In this document: in pieces, positions 19,291-28,180 of the stretch
How the letters are laid out: every line of letters begins with the position of its first letter
Numbering within the stretch: position 1 is the first letter of the stretch
Origin: HGM04593 sp045661205
GTDB lineage: Bacteria; Bacteroidota; Bacteroidia; Bacteroidales; Bacteroidaceae
NCBI GenBank assembly: GCA_045661205.1
Contig: JAZRFE010000043.1
Location: 1-64,000 of the forward strand
Length of the DNA stretch: 64,000 nt
Direction of reading: 5' to 3'
The notes under the pieces: model-generated
The model's input: only the letters and a program-made list of their open reading frames with translations
Told to the model about the DNA's origin: nothing
Databases searched by the model: none
Program-made: the position numbers and the translations under genes

Positions 19291-21798
19291 TTATTTGAAC
19301 AAATTGATTAGTGCCAACACCACTGTCGCCAACGATGCCGATGTCGATGAAAGAGATAATATTTCGGCAGTACTCATACCCTTGCGATCGATTTTCGTGG
19401 GCACGATTACCTGACATCCGGGCTGAATAACACCTTTCTTGCTGGTAGCCTTAGCAACCGTTCCGTTCATATAAACCACAATGGCTTTTGATTTTTTGGC
19501 ATTCATGCCGTAACCTCCGGCTTGTTCGATGTAATGTTTCAGTTTTGCACCCTCCTTGTATGCAACAGCGTTGGGGAACATAACATTACCATCAACCTTT
19601 ACAGTGTTGTTTATCTGCGGAACTATCAGACGATCGCCATCCTCGAGCAGGATATCGGCATCGCTACCGGGTTTGGCAATAGCCTTGTCAAGCTCAATAC
19701 CAACCTGCATCACAGGTTTGATATCCAAGTCGGCAATATCCAAAGAATCCATCTGCTTTTGTACGGTTTTGAGGGCATCGAGCATTCTCGCACGCTGCTC
19801 GGGAGTCATTTTTCTTTCGAGACGCGCACCCTTGGGATAAGCCTTACTTGTGAGGCCGCCCGACTTTTTAATAACATCACTCAAGCGAAGTCCTTTACGA
19901 TCGAGAATATATGTTCCTGCGAACTCCACTTCACCAGAGACAACCACATTGTTCTGCTCGTAATACATAGGTGAACGACGCACATACACAGCATCATAAG
20001 GTTCGAGCACAAACTCTTTGTCGCCCGACACCACAAGTCCTTTGTTTATAGAGAAGTTGAATATCTGCGCTATTGTATCGCCCGACACCAACGCCTCGGA
20101 GTCACGTAAACGACGCGCAACCTCTACCTTGACAGTAGATGCCTTGTCATTCAGGCCACCTGCAAGCAATATGAGATCCTCAATTTTTGTATTTTCAGCA
20201 TAGCGATATTTACCAGGGAAAGCAACCTCACCATAAATCATTAATGTCTTGGTTTCCTCTACATCGTTGAGGCTTTGCACATAAAGTACATCATTGGGGC
20301 GCAACTTAACATCGGCAACAGTTCCATCAATAATACCTTTAATATCAAGTGAATGGTTTTCCATTGTCATGTCGGGCAGGCGACGATTGAGCAACGCTCT
20401 GTTGGTAAAAGCATCGGAACGCAGACCTCCGGCTTTCTCGACCAATTGGCGAACTGTGGTGATGCCGCCACCGCACTGGAACTTTCCGGGGCGGTAAAAC
20501 GCACCTTTTGCCTCAACTAGATTCTCGTATGTATTACTTATGGAGTCTACGCTCATTACGTCACCGTCGCGAAGAGCAAAATTCTTTTGTTCACTATCCT
20601 CGAGAGTAAAAATCTGACGTTCGAGAGCCCCCATACGCTCAATGCGCACATCGCCACGATAAGCGTCTCGTGTAAAACCACCCGAGTAACGCAAGAGGTC
20701 GGCAACAGTCTCTGTGGGTTTCATTTCGTAGAACATGGGGCGTTTAACCTTACCCTCAACGCTCACCAAACAGTTGTATGTATCAACAGTAATAACATCG
20801 CCATCTTCGAGACGCACATCGTCGCCTGTCTTTCCATTAAGCAGATAGTCGTAGACGTCGAGCGTCACAATCTTATTGTTGCCACGGAACACCTTTATGG
20901 CACGCATGGTACCTATTTCATTCACTCCACCTGCTTGATAGAGAGCATGAAACACCGAAGCGAATGCCGACAGAGAGTATGTACCGGGGTTCTCCACCTC
21001 ACCCATCACGCGCACTTGAATGGTACGTATCTGACCGAGTGTAAGCTTGATATTAGCATTGGGATTATCGCCACTGATACCTGAATGAATCTGACTGAAC
21101 TGTTCTTTGATATAAGCATCTGCCTCTTTTACAGTCATTCCATTGAGATATACAAGACCAAGAGTCTCTACATTGATATAACCGTCGGGAGAGATAATAC
21201 CCTTTGCCGAAGATTGAGCAGAACCCCAAATATCCACAATAACCTCGTCACCGGGGCCGAGTTTATAGTTTACGGGAGTAGAAATATTCAAATTGGGCTC
21301 AAAGTTAAGCTCTTTATCCTTAAATATATTATGACCGAAGATTTTGATTTTCTCGTCGAGCTGCTGTTTAAGTCTCAACAAACCGATTGAATCGGGCAAA
21401 ACCACATCAAGCGAATCACGCAAATATCCAAGTTCCTTGTTTGCTGAATTTTTATCACGCACTCGCACAAAATCCGCTTCATCTTCGGGAACAGACAACT
21501 TTTCCTGCTTTACAATATAATTGTTTCGTATTTTATTGAGCTGTTCCGTTGTAACACCGCGCTGCATAAGATTCTTTACGATTATCTGGTTCGCGGTACC
21601 CTTTTTTTGTTCCTTCTTTATATATTCAACAATCTCTTTATCCGTCATCACAAGAGATGTGGAGCCTATCTGAGTCGTAGCAGAATTATAGCTATTCTGC
21701 ATCATCTCGTTGTTATTACGCACGCTTACCGAATTATTTTGCGCAAAAGCAAACTGCGCAAAAAGTGACAATATAAACAATATGTTAAACTTACGCAT
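19291..21798 (-). CDS. Wza-like polysaccharide export protein with repeated SLBB domains
   Basis: An 835-residue exported protein, about twice the length of E. coli Wza. A signal peptide (1-19) is followed by a charged region, the Poly_export domain starting at PVNYKLGPGDEVIVDIWG near 170, and then several SLBB-type repeats, each with a GGxxxxA-like turn (QAGGVNEIG, YSGGFTRDA, KAGGLRSDA, LAGGLNDKA, KSGGLTSKA, QAGGYGMNA). The tail is hydrophobic. It should form the periplasm-to-outer-membrane channel. It is the first gene of the locus, and no initiating sugar-phosphate transferase is in the window. Confidence 0.87.
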   Translation of the reverse strand: MRKFNILFILSLFAQFAFAQNNSVSVRNNNEMMQNSYNSATTQIGSTSLVMTDKEIVEYIKKEQKKGTANQIIVKNLMQRGVTTEQLNKIRNNYIVKQEKLSVPEDEADFVRVRDKNSANKELGYLRDSLDVVLPDSIGLLRLKQQLDEKIKIFGHNIFKDKELNFEPNLNISTPVNYKLGPGDEVIVDIWGSAQSSAKGIISPDGYINVETLGLVYLNGMTVKEADAYIKEQFSQIHSGISGDNPNANIKLTLGQIRTIQVRVMGEVENPGTYSLSAFASVFHALYQAGGVNEIGTMRAIKVFRGNNKIVTLDVYDYLLNGKTGDDVRLEDGDVITVDTYNCLVSVEGKVKRPMFYEMKPTETVADLLRYSGGFTRDAYRGDVRIERMGALERQIFTLEDSEQKNFALRDGDVMSVDSISNTYENLVEAKGAFYRPGKFQCGGGITTVRQLVEKAGGLRSDAFTNRALLNRRLPDMTMENHSLDIKGIIDGTVADVKLRPNDVLYVQSLNDVEETKTLMIYGEVAFPGKYRYAENTKIEDLILLAGGLNDKASTVKVEVARRLRDSEALVSGDTIAQIFNFSINKGLVVSGDKEFVLEPYDAVYVRRSPMYYEQNNVVVSGEVEFAGTYILDRKGLRLSDVIKKSGGLTSKAYPKGARLERKMTPEQRARMLDALKTVQKQMDSLDIADLDIKPVMQVGIELDKAIAKPGSDADILLEDGDRLIVPQINNTVKVDGNVMFPNAVAYKEGAKLKHYIEQAGGYGMNAKKSKAIVVYMNGTVAKATSKKGVIQPGCQVIVPTKIDRKGMSTAEILSLSSTSASLATVVLALINLFK

Positions 21799-21911
21799 AT
21801 TATATTTTTTGATAAAAATTTCTTAAATTAACCGTTAAACAACCTACATTCCCGTAAAATATTGTAAAGGTAATGCTATTTTTTCTAAAATAGGCACTTT
21901 GAGGCCTTAAA

Positions 21912-21944
21912 TTGACATTTTATAGTAAAAAAAGCCTATCTTTG
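21912..21944 (+). promoter_or_regulatory. Promoter of fabD and GH13 genes
   Basis: TTGACA at 21912 and TATCTTTG at 21937-21944, separated by 22 bases. This fits the Bacteroidetes pattern with a slightly long spacer. It lies in the 259-base gap between the divergent wza-like and fabD genes. The rest of that gap shows no other clear signal beyond a weak minus-strand TACCTTTA at 21865-21872 for the polysaccharide locus. Confidence 0.65.
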
Positions 21945-22057
21945 CACAATATAAATAATAATAGCCCAGCAAAAGCAGCAAAAAAGGCGGTTATTTTTTA
22001 AACGAGAAAAATAGACGAATATTACAAGACACATATATATAATTTGAATATAGAAGC

Positions 22058-22921
22058 ATGAAAGCATTTGTTTTTCCCGGTCAAGGCTCACAATTCACAG
22101 GCATGGGCAAAGACCTGTACGACAACAACGCAACAGCAAAAGAACTTTTTGAAAAAGCAAACGAAATATTAGGATTCCGCATTACAGACATAATGTTCAA
22201 CGGCACAGCCGAGGAGCTCAAGCAGACAAAAGTAACACAGCCCGCAGTGTTCCTGCACTCGGTAATTTCGGCCATCGCAATGGGCGAAGAGTTCAATCCG
22301 CAGGTTGTTGCAGGCCATTCGCTTGGTGAGCTTTCGGCACTGACAGCAGCCGGAGCACTCACATTCGAGGATGGATTGAAAATTGTTTCGGCACGCGCCT
22401 TTGCCATGCAGAAGGCCTGCGAGATGCAGTCATCGACAATGGCAGCAATCATCGCCCTTCCCGACGAAACAGTTGAAAACATATGCGCCGATGTAACAGC
22501 CGGTGGCAACCTTGTGATTGCAGCCAACTACAACTGCCCCGGACAGGTAGTAATTTCGGGCACAGTAGAGGGAGTAAACCTCGCATGCGAGGCCCTTAAA
22601 GCAGCAGGCGCAAAACGCGCACTTCCTCTGAGCGTAAGCGGAGCGTTCCACTCACCCCTGATGCAGCCCGCAAAAGAGGAACTTGAGGCCGCAATTCAGG
22701 CAGCAACATTCAGCACACCCCGCTGTCAAGTATATCAGAATGTAGACGCAATGCCCCACACCGACCCCGAGGAGATAAAAGCCAACCTCATCGCTCAGCT
22801 CACTGCCCCCGTACAGTGGACAGCATCGGTAAAAAATATGATTAACGACGGCGTTACAGAATTCACAGAGTGCGGCCCCGGAAATGTACTTCAGGGCCTT
22901 ATTAAGAAAATCAAAGCATAA
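22058..22921 (+). CDS. fabD: Malonyl-CoA:ACP transacylase
   Basis: A 287-residue enzyme that loads malonate onto acyl carrier protein for fatty acid synthesis in the cytoplasm. It starts with the family signature FPGQGSQFTGMG. The nucleophile elbow is G86-H-S88-L-G-E, and the catalytic histidine lies in SGAFHSPLM near residue 199. The C-terminus has TECGPGNVLQGL. Length is slightly under the usual 300 with no missing motif. The GH13 gene follows after 15 bases. Confidence 0.95.
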   Translation: MKAFVFPGQGSQFTGMGKDLYDNNATAKELFEKANEILGFRITDIMFNGTAEELKQTKVTQPAVFLHSVISAIAMGEEFNPQVVAGHSLGELSALTAAGALTFEDGLKIVSARAFAMQKACEMQSSTMAAIIALPDETVENICADVTAGGNLVIAANYNCPGQVVISGTVEGVNLACEALKAAGAKRALPLSVSGAFHSPLMQPAKEELEAAIQAATFSTPRCQVYQNVDAMPHTDPEEIKANLIAQLTAPVQWTASVKNMINDGVTEFTECGPGNVLQGLIKKIKA

Positions 22922-22936
22922 AAACAGAGAGACTTT

Positions 22937-24622
22937 ATGTCAAAGACAGTAATATATCAGATGTTTACACGTCTCTTCGGCAACTGCACCGAAAACTGCG
23001 TTCCCGGAGGAGACATTGCCACCAACGGCTGTGGCAAATTCAACAAGATTACACCCGAAGCCCTCGAAGCAATACGCAACCTAGGCGTCACACATATATG
23101 GTACACAGGCATCATAGAGCATGCCACATGTACCGATTACAGCACACATGGCATCACCCCCGACCACCCCGCAATGATTAAAGGAGTGGCGGGCTCACCT
23201 TATGCCATCAAGGACTACTACGATGTAGACCCTGACCTTGCCGAGGACATCGACAAGAGAAGAGATGAGTTCCGCGCCCTGGTAGAGCGCACCCACAAGG
23301 CAGGCATGAAGGTAATTATGGACTTCATCCCCAACCATGTGGCACGCCATTACGAGAGTGACAACCGCCCCAAACGCACATTCGACTTTGGAGCCAACGA
23401 CGAGAAAGACAAGTTCTTCATGGGTCACAACAACTTCTATTACCTGGGTGAGCAACCCTTCGGTGACGACATCGACACCAAAGGAAACGCCGACACCCCC
23501 TACACAGAAAGCCCATTGCGAGCAACAGGCAACGACTGTTTCGGTGTTCCACATCGCAACGACTGGTTCGACACTGTAAAACTAAACTATGGAGTAGACT
23601 ACAGTACAGGAATCCACCAGTTCACCCCCATACCCGATACATGGGTAAAAATGCTGAAGATTCTTCTTTATTGGGCATCGCAAAAAGTTGACGGTTTCCG
23701 TTGCGACATGGTAGAGCTCACCCCCGTAGCATTCTGGCAGTGGGCAGTACCCCAGGTAAAGGCACAATACCCCGGAATTATCTTCATTGGAGAGATATAC
23801 CAGCCCCACCTGTACCGCAGTTTCATCTATCAGGGAGGTTTCGACTACCTCTACGACAAGGTGGGACTCTATGACACCTTACGTGCCATCAGCGAGAACC
23901 GAGGCAACGTGTACAACATCACCTCTACCTTGCAACAGACAGCTGACATCAGCAAACACATGCTTACATTCCTCGAGAACCACGACGAGCAACGCATCGC
24001 GTCGGACTTCTTTGTGGGCGACGGCTTCAATGCCATCCCCGCGTTCATCGTCTCGGCAACAGTGGGAGTGCAGCCTTTCATGCTATACGCCGGACAGGAG
24101 CTGGGCGAGAAAGGAATGGATAAAGAGGGATACAGCGGCATCGACGGCCGAACAACCATCTTCGACTATTGGAGCGTAGACACCCTGCGTCGCTGGTGCA
24201 ACAACGGCAAGTACGACACAGCAAAGCTCACAAAAGATGAAAAGAAACTGCAAGGCATATACTCACAGCTTCTCAACCTGTGCAACAGCGAAGAGGCAAT
24301 AAGCGACGGTACATTCTACGACCTGCAATATGCCAACCCCAACTCATCTGTTTACGACGCATGCAACGTATACAGCTACCTGCGTGGTACCGAGAAAGAG
24401 CTGCTGCTGATTGCAGTAAACTTCAGCAAAGAGACACATCGTCAGGAGATAAGAATCCCCGCCGAGGCATTTGCATACCACAAGATAGAGCCTCAGGAAA
24501 AGAGCGTGAAAGCAACCGAACTGCTCAGCGGAAAAAGCATCAAGTGCAAGCTCAACCCCGACACCACAATACCTGTCGACATACCCGCACTCGGTGGAAT
24601 AATATTAAAATTCAAACTATAA
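22937..24622 (+). CDS. GH13 alpha-amylase-family glycosidase
   Basis: A 561-residue glycoside hydrolase family 13 enzyme without an obvious signal peptide, so probably cytoplasmic. The four conserved regions are DFIPNH (I), GFRCDMVE with nucleophile D257 (II), FIGEIY with acid/base E286 (III) and ENHDEQ with D350 (IV). The C-terminal part has a beta domain with the AVNFSKETH strand. It probably trims alpha-glucans or maltodextrins. Its position after fabD is operonic but functionally unexplained. Confidence 0.88.
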   Translation: MSKTVIYQMFTRLFGNCTENCVPGGDIATNGCGKFNKITPEALEAIRNLGVTHIWYTGIIEHATCTDYSTHGITPDHPAMIKGVAGSPYAIKDYYDVDPDLAEDIDKRRDEFRALVERTHKAGMKVIMDFIPNHVARHYESDNRPKRTFDFGANDEKDKFFMGHNNFYYLGEQPFGDDIDTKGNADTPYTESPLRATGNDCFGVPHRNDWFDTVKLNYGVDYSTGIHQFTPIPDTWVKMLKILLYWASQKVDGFRCDMVELTPVAFWQWAVPQVKAQYPGIIFIGEIYQPHLYRSFIYQGGFDYLYDKVGLYDTLRAISENRGNVYNITSTLQQTADISKHMLTFLENHDEQRIASDFFVGDGFNAIPAFIVSATVGVQPFMLYAGQELGEKGMDKEGYSGIDGRTTIFDYWSVDTLRRWCNNGKYDTAKLTKDEKKLQGIYSQLLNLCNSEEAISDGTFYDLQYANPNSSVYDACNVYSYLRGTEKELLLIAVNFSKETHRQEIRIPAEAFAYHKIEPQEKSVKATELLSGKSIKCKLNPDTTIPVDIPALGGIILKFKL

Positions 24623-24626
24623 TTAT

Positions 24627-25289
24627 ATGAAAAAGTTATTTTTGATGGCAGTCAGCCTGATACTGATGTTAGGCACAGCACAAGCACAGGACAAATTTGA
24701 CTATAAGCTCGTAAAAGAGATTGTCGATAACGAAAGACCCTACTTTAACGACATTCTCAAGCTCTACCTTGCAGATGACAAACTGTTGCGCACCGACGAC
24801 GTGGCACTCGTATACTACGGACACTCCTACCTCCCTGAATACAAAGGCGGCAACGACGTAAACGAGAAAGCACTTAAAGCCTATGTTGCCGAAAACAACA
24901 CAGCAAAGATATACGAAACATCCAAAAAGATTCTCGCATACAACCCTGTAAACCTGAACGCACTCTTCTACGCATGGCTTTCGTCGCAGAAACTCGCAAA
25001 GCCCGAATCGGAGGTAAGCTCATACGTGAATAAATATCTGAAAATACTCGAAATGATAACAACTATGGGCGACGGCAAGAGCACAAGAAGCCCCTTCCGC
25101 GTAATCAACCCCGACGACCAAGACCACGTAATGTACGGAATGCTTGACATTGAATCGGTATTGTCGCGTAACCTCGACACAAGAACACTTTGCAACATTG
25201 TAACTGTTACTCCGAGCAAGAAATTCCCCGCACGAACAATGTATTTCGACGTTAGTCGCTATCTGTCGCACACATCGAAAATGAAATAA
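24627..25289 (+). CDS. Exported DUF4919-like protein
   Basis: A 220-residue protein with a clear signal peptide (MKKLFLMAVSLILMLG, cleaved after TAQA). The mature part is helical and has DDVALVYYGHSYLPEYKGG, the feature by which I place it near the Bacteroidetes DUF4919 family, and a middle helix pair of tetratricopeptide-like spacing (about residues 80-125). Function is unknown. It follows the GH13 gene by four bases and is the end of that operon, since a terminator comes next. Confidence 0.72.
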   Translation: MKKLFLMAVSLILMLGTAQAQDKFDYKLVKEIVDNERPYFNDILKLYLADDKLLRTDDVALVYYGHSYLPEYKGGNDVNEKALKAYVAENNTAKIYETSKKILAYNPVNLNALFYAWLSSQKLAKPESEVSSYVNKYLKILEMITTMGDGKSTRSPFRVINPDDQDHVMYGMLDIESVLSRNLDTRTLCNIVTVTPSKKFPARTMYFDVSRYLSHTSKMK

Positions 25290-25297
25290 TAACACAC

Positions 25298-25329
25298 ACG
25301 ATGGCTACCCGCATGCGGGTAGCCATCGT
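25298..25329. terminator. Palindromic terminator
   Basis: A perfect 32-base palindrome, arms ACGATGGCTACCCGCA and complement with no loop bases. No T-tract is attached, so transcript-end hairpin is the best label. It lies just upstream of the GTG start of mtgA. Confidence 0.75.
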
Positions 25330-25346
25330 CATAAAAGCCGCCTAGC

Positions 25347-26012
25347 GTGAAAAAGATTCTTCAAATAACAGGATATATTCTTCTGATAATAATATTGCTA
25401 CCCATTATACTGGTGGCGATATACCGTTTCGTACCCGTACCCATCACCCCGCTGATGCTGACGAGAAACATCAAAGAAAATACACCTATCAACTACACAT
25501 GGACACCGATAGATAAAATATCGCCACACCTAGTCCAAGCAGTTGTTGCATCCGAAGACAATCTTTTCATGGAGCACAAGGGTTTCGACTTTAAGCAGAT
25601 AGAGATAGCCCGACGCGAAGCCGAGGAAGGTAAGCGACTGCGCGGAGCAAGCACCATCACCCAGCAGACGGCAAAGAACCTATTCTTGTGGCAAGAGCGC
25701 TCGTGGCTGCGCAAAGGCTTTGAAGCATACTTCACAGTACTCATGGAGAACATGTGGGACAAGAAAAAAATAATGGAGGCCTACCTCAACTGCATAGAGA
25801 TGGGCGACGGAATATATGGTGCAAGCGCAGTGGCAAAAATAAACTTCAACACCACACCCGACAAACTCACCAAAGAGCAGTGCGCACTTATAGCAGCCAC
25901 CCTGCCCAACCCTAGAAAATACAGTTCGGCAAAGCCGTCGAAATATATGCTGCAACGCAGAAAGGCCATCCTCAAAAACATGAAAAACATAGGCCCGGTA
26001 AAGTTCAATTAA
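25347..26012 (+). CDS. mtgA: Monofunctional peptidoglycan glycosyltransferase
   Basis: A 221-residue GT51 enzyme that polymerises lipid II into glycan strands. One membrane anchor (about 8-27) precedes the catalytic domain. The motifs are V-A-S-E70-D-N-L-F-x-x-H (catalytic glutamate), GASTITQQTAKNLFL, KKKIMEAYLN with IEMG, and ALIAATLPNP. There is no transpeptidase domain. The start is GTG; no in-frame ATG lies upstream near the palindrome. Confidence 0.92.
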   Translation: MKKILQITGYILLIIILLPIILVAIYRFVPVPITPLMLTRNIKENTPINYTWTPIDKISPHLVQAVVASEDNLFMEHKGFDFKQIEIARREAEEGKRLRGASTITQQTAKNLFLWQERSWLRKGFEAYFTVLMENMWDKKKIMEAYLNCIEMGDGIYGASAVAKINFNTTPDKLTKEQCALIAATLPNPRKYSSAKPSKYMLQRRKAILKNMKNIGPVKFN

Positions 26013-26064
26013 AGAAATTCACAAATTACTTTTTAAAAAGTATATAAACTCTGCGAAAAACATG

Positions 26065-26072
26065 TATATTTG
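26065..26072 (+). promoter_or_regulatory. Putative -7 box for the nucleotidase gene
   Basis: TATATTTG fits TAnnTTTG, 30 bases before the start. A 16-base perfect palindrome of TACTTTTT and its complement sits at 26027-26042, overlapping where the upstream promoter element should be, and could be an operator or an mtgA hairpin. Confidence 0.5.
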
Positions 26073-26102
26073 CGTAGAAAGTAAAGACAAATACATATTG
26101 CT

Positions 26103-26549
26103 ATGAACAAAAAGAGAATATACTTTGACATGGACGGAGTGCTCGTGGACTTTGAGTCGGGCATTGCAAAAATCGACGAAGCCACAAAAGAGCAATACAA
26201 AGGCAGATTAGACGAAATTCCCGGAATTTTCGCACAAATGGATCCCGTTCCAGGAGCAGCAGAAGTGGTACGTCTGCTTGCACGCAACTACGACGTATTC
26301 ATTCTAACCACTTCGCCCTGGAACAACCCCACCGCAGCCTCGGACAAGATAGAATGGGTAAAGAAACACCTCGACGACGTATTCCACAAACGTGTGATAA
26401 TCACCCACCGCAAAGACCTTCTCGACGGTGACTACCTCATCGACGACAGAGAGAAGAACGGAGCAAGCGAGTTCAAAGGAGAACTGCTGAAATTTGGTTC
26501 GGAGCAATACCCCGACTGGGAAGCAATCCTCAAATACCTGCTAATGTAA
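26103..26549 (+). CDS. 5'(3')-deoxyribonucleotidase-like HAD phosphatase
   Basis: A 148-residue small HAD protein of the NT5C type, which removes phosphate from nucleoside monophosphates. Motif I is YFDMDGVLVDFESG at the N-terminus, motif II is LTTSPWNNP, and the C-terminal motif has DYLIDDREKNG. Short length and the DFESG residues fit this family rather than sugar phosphatases. It probably shares a transcript with the acyltransferase gene 26 bases downstream. Confidence 0.82.
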   Translation: MNKKRIYFDMDGVLVDFESGIAKIDEATKEQYKGRLDEIPGIFAQMDPVPGAAEVVRLLARNYDVFILTTSPWNNPTAASDKIEWVKKHLDDVFHKRVIITHRKDLLDGDYLIDDREKNGASEFKGELLKFGSEQYPDWEAILKYLLM

Positions 26550-26575
26550 GAACAGAGCGTAGGCGTATCATAAAC

Positions 26576-27517
26576 ATGAAAAACAGACTCGCCGACAACA
26601 TAAAATTCGAGCAAGGCTACGCTATGCGTGGCCTTGCTATGTTGCTGATAATACTCACACATTCACTTAACGAATACGAAGTCTACACCTCGGCGCTGTC
26701 GCACTATCTGCTGATACCCATGCTGGGAACACTCGCATGCAGTATCTTCTTTTTCATGTCGGGCTACGGTCTATTCCACTCACTGAACAAAAAAGAGACA
26801 CAGCCGGACCGGAAATATCTCTACAACCACCTGATAAAAATCATCGTACCCTTCGCGGTGATATATCTTGCAAGCCTCATAATACTGCCCTACACCATGG
26901 CAGAGTCGCAAGCAGCACCCGACTACACAAAAATACTTACACTCTCACTACCCGACGGAACCGACATGTGGTTTCTGAAAACAACACTCTTCAACTACAT
27001 TACAACATTCCTGCTGTGCAGAGCGCAAACAACCAACAAACGTAAAATCATATACATATCGGCAGTTCAAGCACTGCTCATAGCCATCCTGTACATAAAC
27101 AAATGCGCAGGATATTGCTACATCTCGAATATAAGCTTTGCTGTCGGCACACTCTACGCCACACAAAAATATTACAACAAAAAAACAGTCATTGCGGCAA
27201 CACTCGTTTTTGCAATATACTACATAGGCATGAATAGCGGAATAAGTGCAGCTCCGCTGCAGATAGCCGGCAACATCGCAATATGCATCATTGTCGCAGC
27301 ATTGCTCAAAAGCACCAACAAAGCACCGTCGTGGTTGCAATATGTGGGCAGACACAGTTTGTCATACTATCTGCTTGCAATACCCGTAATGTGGATGGTG
27401 CCAAGCAACAACCTCCATTACATCTGCTATTTTCTTCTAAACCTGCTGCTAACCACCATAGCAGTGGCACTCTACAACCTTCTCGACAAACACATCTTCA
27501 AACACCTGCTTGCATAA
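26576..27517 (+). CDS. Membrane acyltransferase (acyltransferase 3 family)
   Basis: A 313-residue polytopic protein with about ten membrane segments. The first segment region, RGLAMLLIILTHSLNEYE, contains the expected H in the active-site position, followed by FFFMSGYGLFHSL. Such proteins transfer acetyl or succinyl groups to sugars or lipids across the inner membrane. Substrate unknown. It is the last core-like gene before the AT-rich island. Confidence 0.78.
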   Translation: MKNRLADNIKFEQGYAMRGLAMLLIILTHSLNEYEVYTSALSHYLLIPMLGTLACSIFFFMSGYGLFHSLNKKETQPDRKYLYNHLIKIIVPFAVIYLASLIILPYTMAESQAAPDYTKILTLSLPDGTDMWFLKTTLFNYITTFLLCRAQTTNKRKIIYISAVQALLIAILYINKCAGYCYISNISFAVGTLYATQKYYNKKTVIAATLVFAIYYIGMNSGISAAPLQIAGNIAICIIVAALLKSTNKAPSWLQYVGRHSLSYYLLAIPVMWMVPSNNLHYICYFLLNLLLTTIAVALYNLLDKHIFKHLLA

Positions 27518-27532
27518 CGAGATATTTAGATT

Positions 27533-27664
27533 CTATCCCTGAGATATTCTTTTCTCCATCACCTTTGTAGGACAAGCATTTACACAACGACCACACTTGA
27601 TACAGTCGGGATGCAAATAACCATTATCGTCGCCTCTCGAAACATAAGGCGTCAGACCCTCCTA
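27533..27664 (-). pseudogene. Remnant of a 4Fe-4S ferredoxin-type gene
   Basis: Reading the minus strand, an open frame encodes the end of a protein containing C-I-K-C-G-R-C-V-N-A-C-P, an intact [4Fe-4S] motif (C-x2-C-x2-C-x3-C-P), and ends at a natural stop (27533-27535). Just upstream of the fragment the frame meets a TAG, and there is no usable start codon, so only the C-terminal 40 or so residues survive. The break coincides with the island boundary sequence at 27656. Confidence 0.75.
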
Positions 27665-27685
27665 TGCATAACGGTGAGTTTGACA
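27656..27685. repeat. Island junction sequence, copy 1
   Basis: ACCCTCCTATGCA followed by a short spacer and GTGAGTTTGA. The same pieces, ACCCTCCTATGCA then GTGAGTCTGA, recur at 30704-30731. Both copies mark the point where a native gene is cut, and both are followed by accessory genes on the minus strand. The first half also equals the 5' coding sequence of the AlaX gene (32566 onward, one mismatch). Confidence 0.6.
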
Positions 27686-27695
27686 TATCACAAAC

Positions 27696-27740
27696 AAAAA
27701 GCCACGCTATAATGCATCGATAATATGCACTATAGCGTGG
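27696..27740 (-). terminator. Terminator of the sigma-like gene
   Basis: Stem CCACGCTATA/TATAGCGTGG (27702-27711 with 27731-27740) with an inner TGCAT/ATGCA pairing, followed on the minus strand by TTTTTG. It closes the minus-strand WYL-nuclease-sigma group. Confidence 0.8.
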
Positions 27741-27757
27741 TTGTCGGTTGGTATATA

Positions 27758-28078
27758 TTATTGTATTCTCTGCATAATACTCTGTCTTATCCACCAAACA
27801 GCATAGCTCATAAACTTAAAGCCGCTTGACACGTCATATTTTTCAGCGGCTAATACCAATCCTTCATTACCTGCGCTTATAAGCTCTTCCAATGGCAAGT
27901 TACAACCTTTGAACATTTTTGCGACAGCTGTTACAAAGCGTAATTTTGAATGAGAAAGTTTTTCTATTGCAGTTTTTCTTTCAATCCCTCCCGATTTTAT
28001 ATCCTTTATAAGTTGCAATTCATCTTCAATAGAGAGGCACTGTTCATTCTCACACACCTTTGTTTTTATCTTTTCCAT
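27758..28078 (-). CDS. Sigma-70-like protein reduced to region 2
   Basis: A 106-residue protein whose C-terminal 60 residues match sigma-70 region 2: KLRFVTAVAKMF, LPLEELISAGNEGLVLAAEKYD, and FKFMSYAVWWIRQSIMQ, the core-binding and -10 recognition segment. It ends within a few residues of region 2.4, and the bases after the stop do not encode the region 3 sequence expected of RpoD. Regions 3 and 4 are therefore absent rather than frameshifted. It could bind core RNA polymerase without normal -35 recognition. It lies last in a minus-strand group with a nuclease and a WYL regulator. Confidence 0.72.
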   Translation of the reverse strand: MEKIKTKVCENEQCLSIEDELQLIKDIKSGGIERKTAIEKLSHSKLRFVTAVAKMFKGCNLPLEELISAGNEGLVLAAEKYDVSSGFKFMSYAVWWIRQSIMQRIQ

Positions 28079-28153
28079 ATATTACTGATTATAGGGTTCT
28101 CTATAATATATACGAAAAGGATCTGCCTTTATGAGCATTGAGAATACAATGGT

Positions 28154-28172
28154 GTGCAAAAACTTTGCACAA
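28154..28172. other. Hairpin between nuclease and sigma-like genes
   Basis: TGTGCAAA and TTTGCACA flank a three-base loop, just after the nuclease stop on the minus strand. No T-tract follows, so it may mark a processing point rather than a full terminator. Confidence 0.5.
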
Positions 28173-28180
28173 GTATTATT

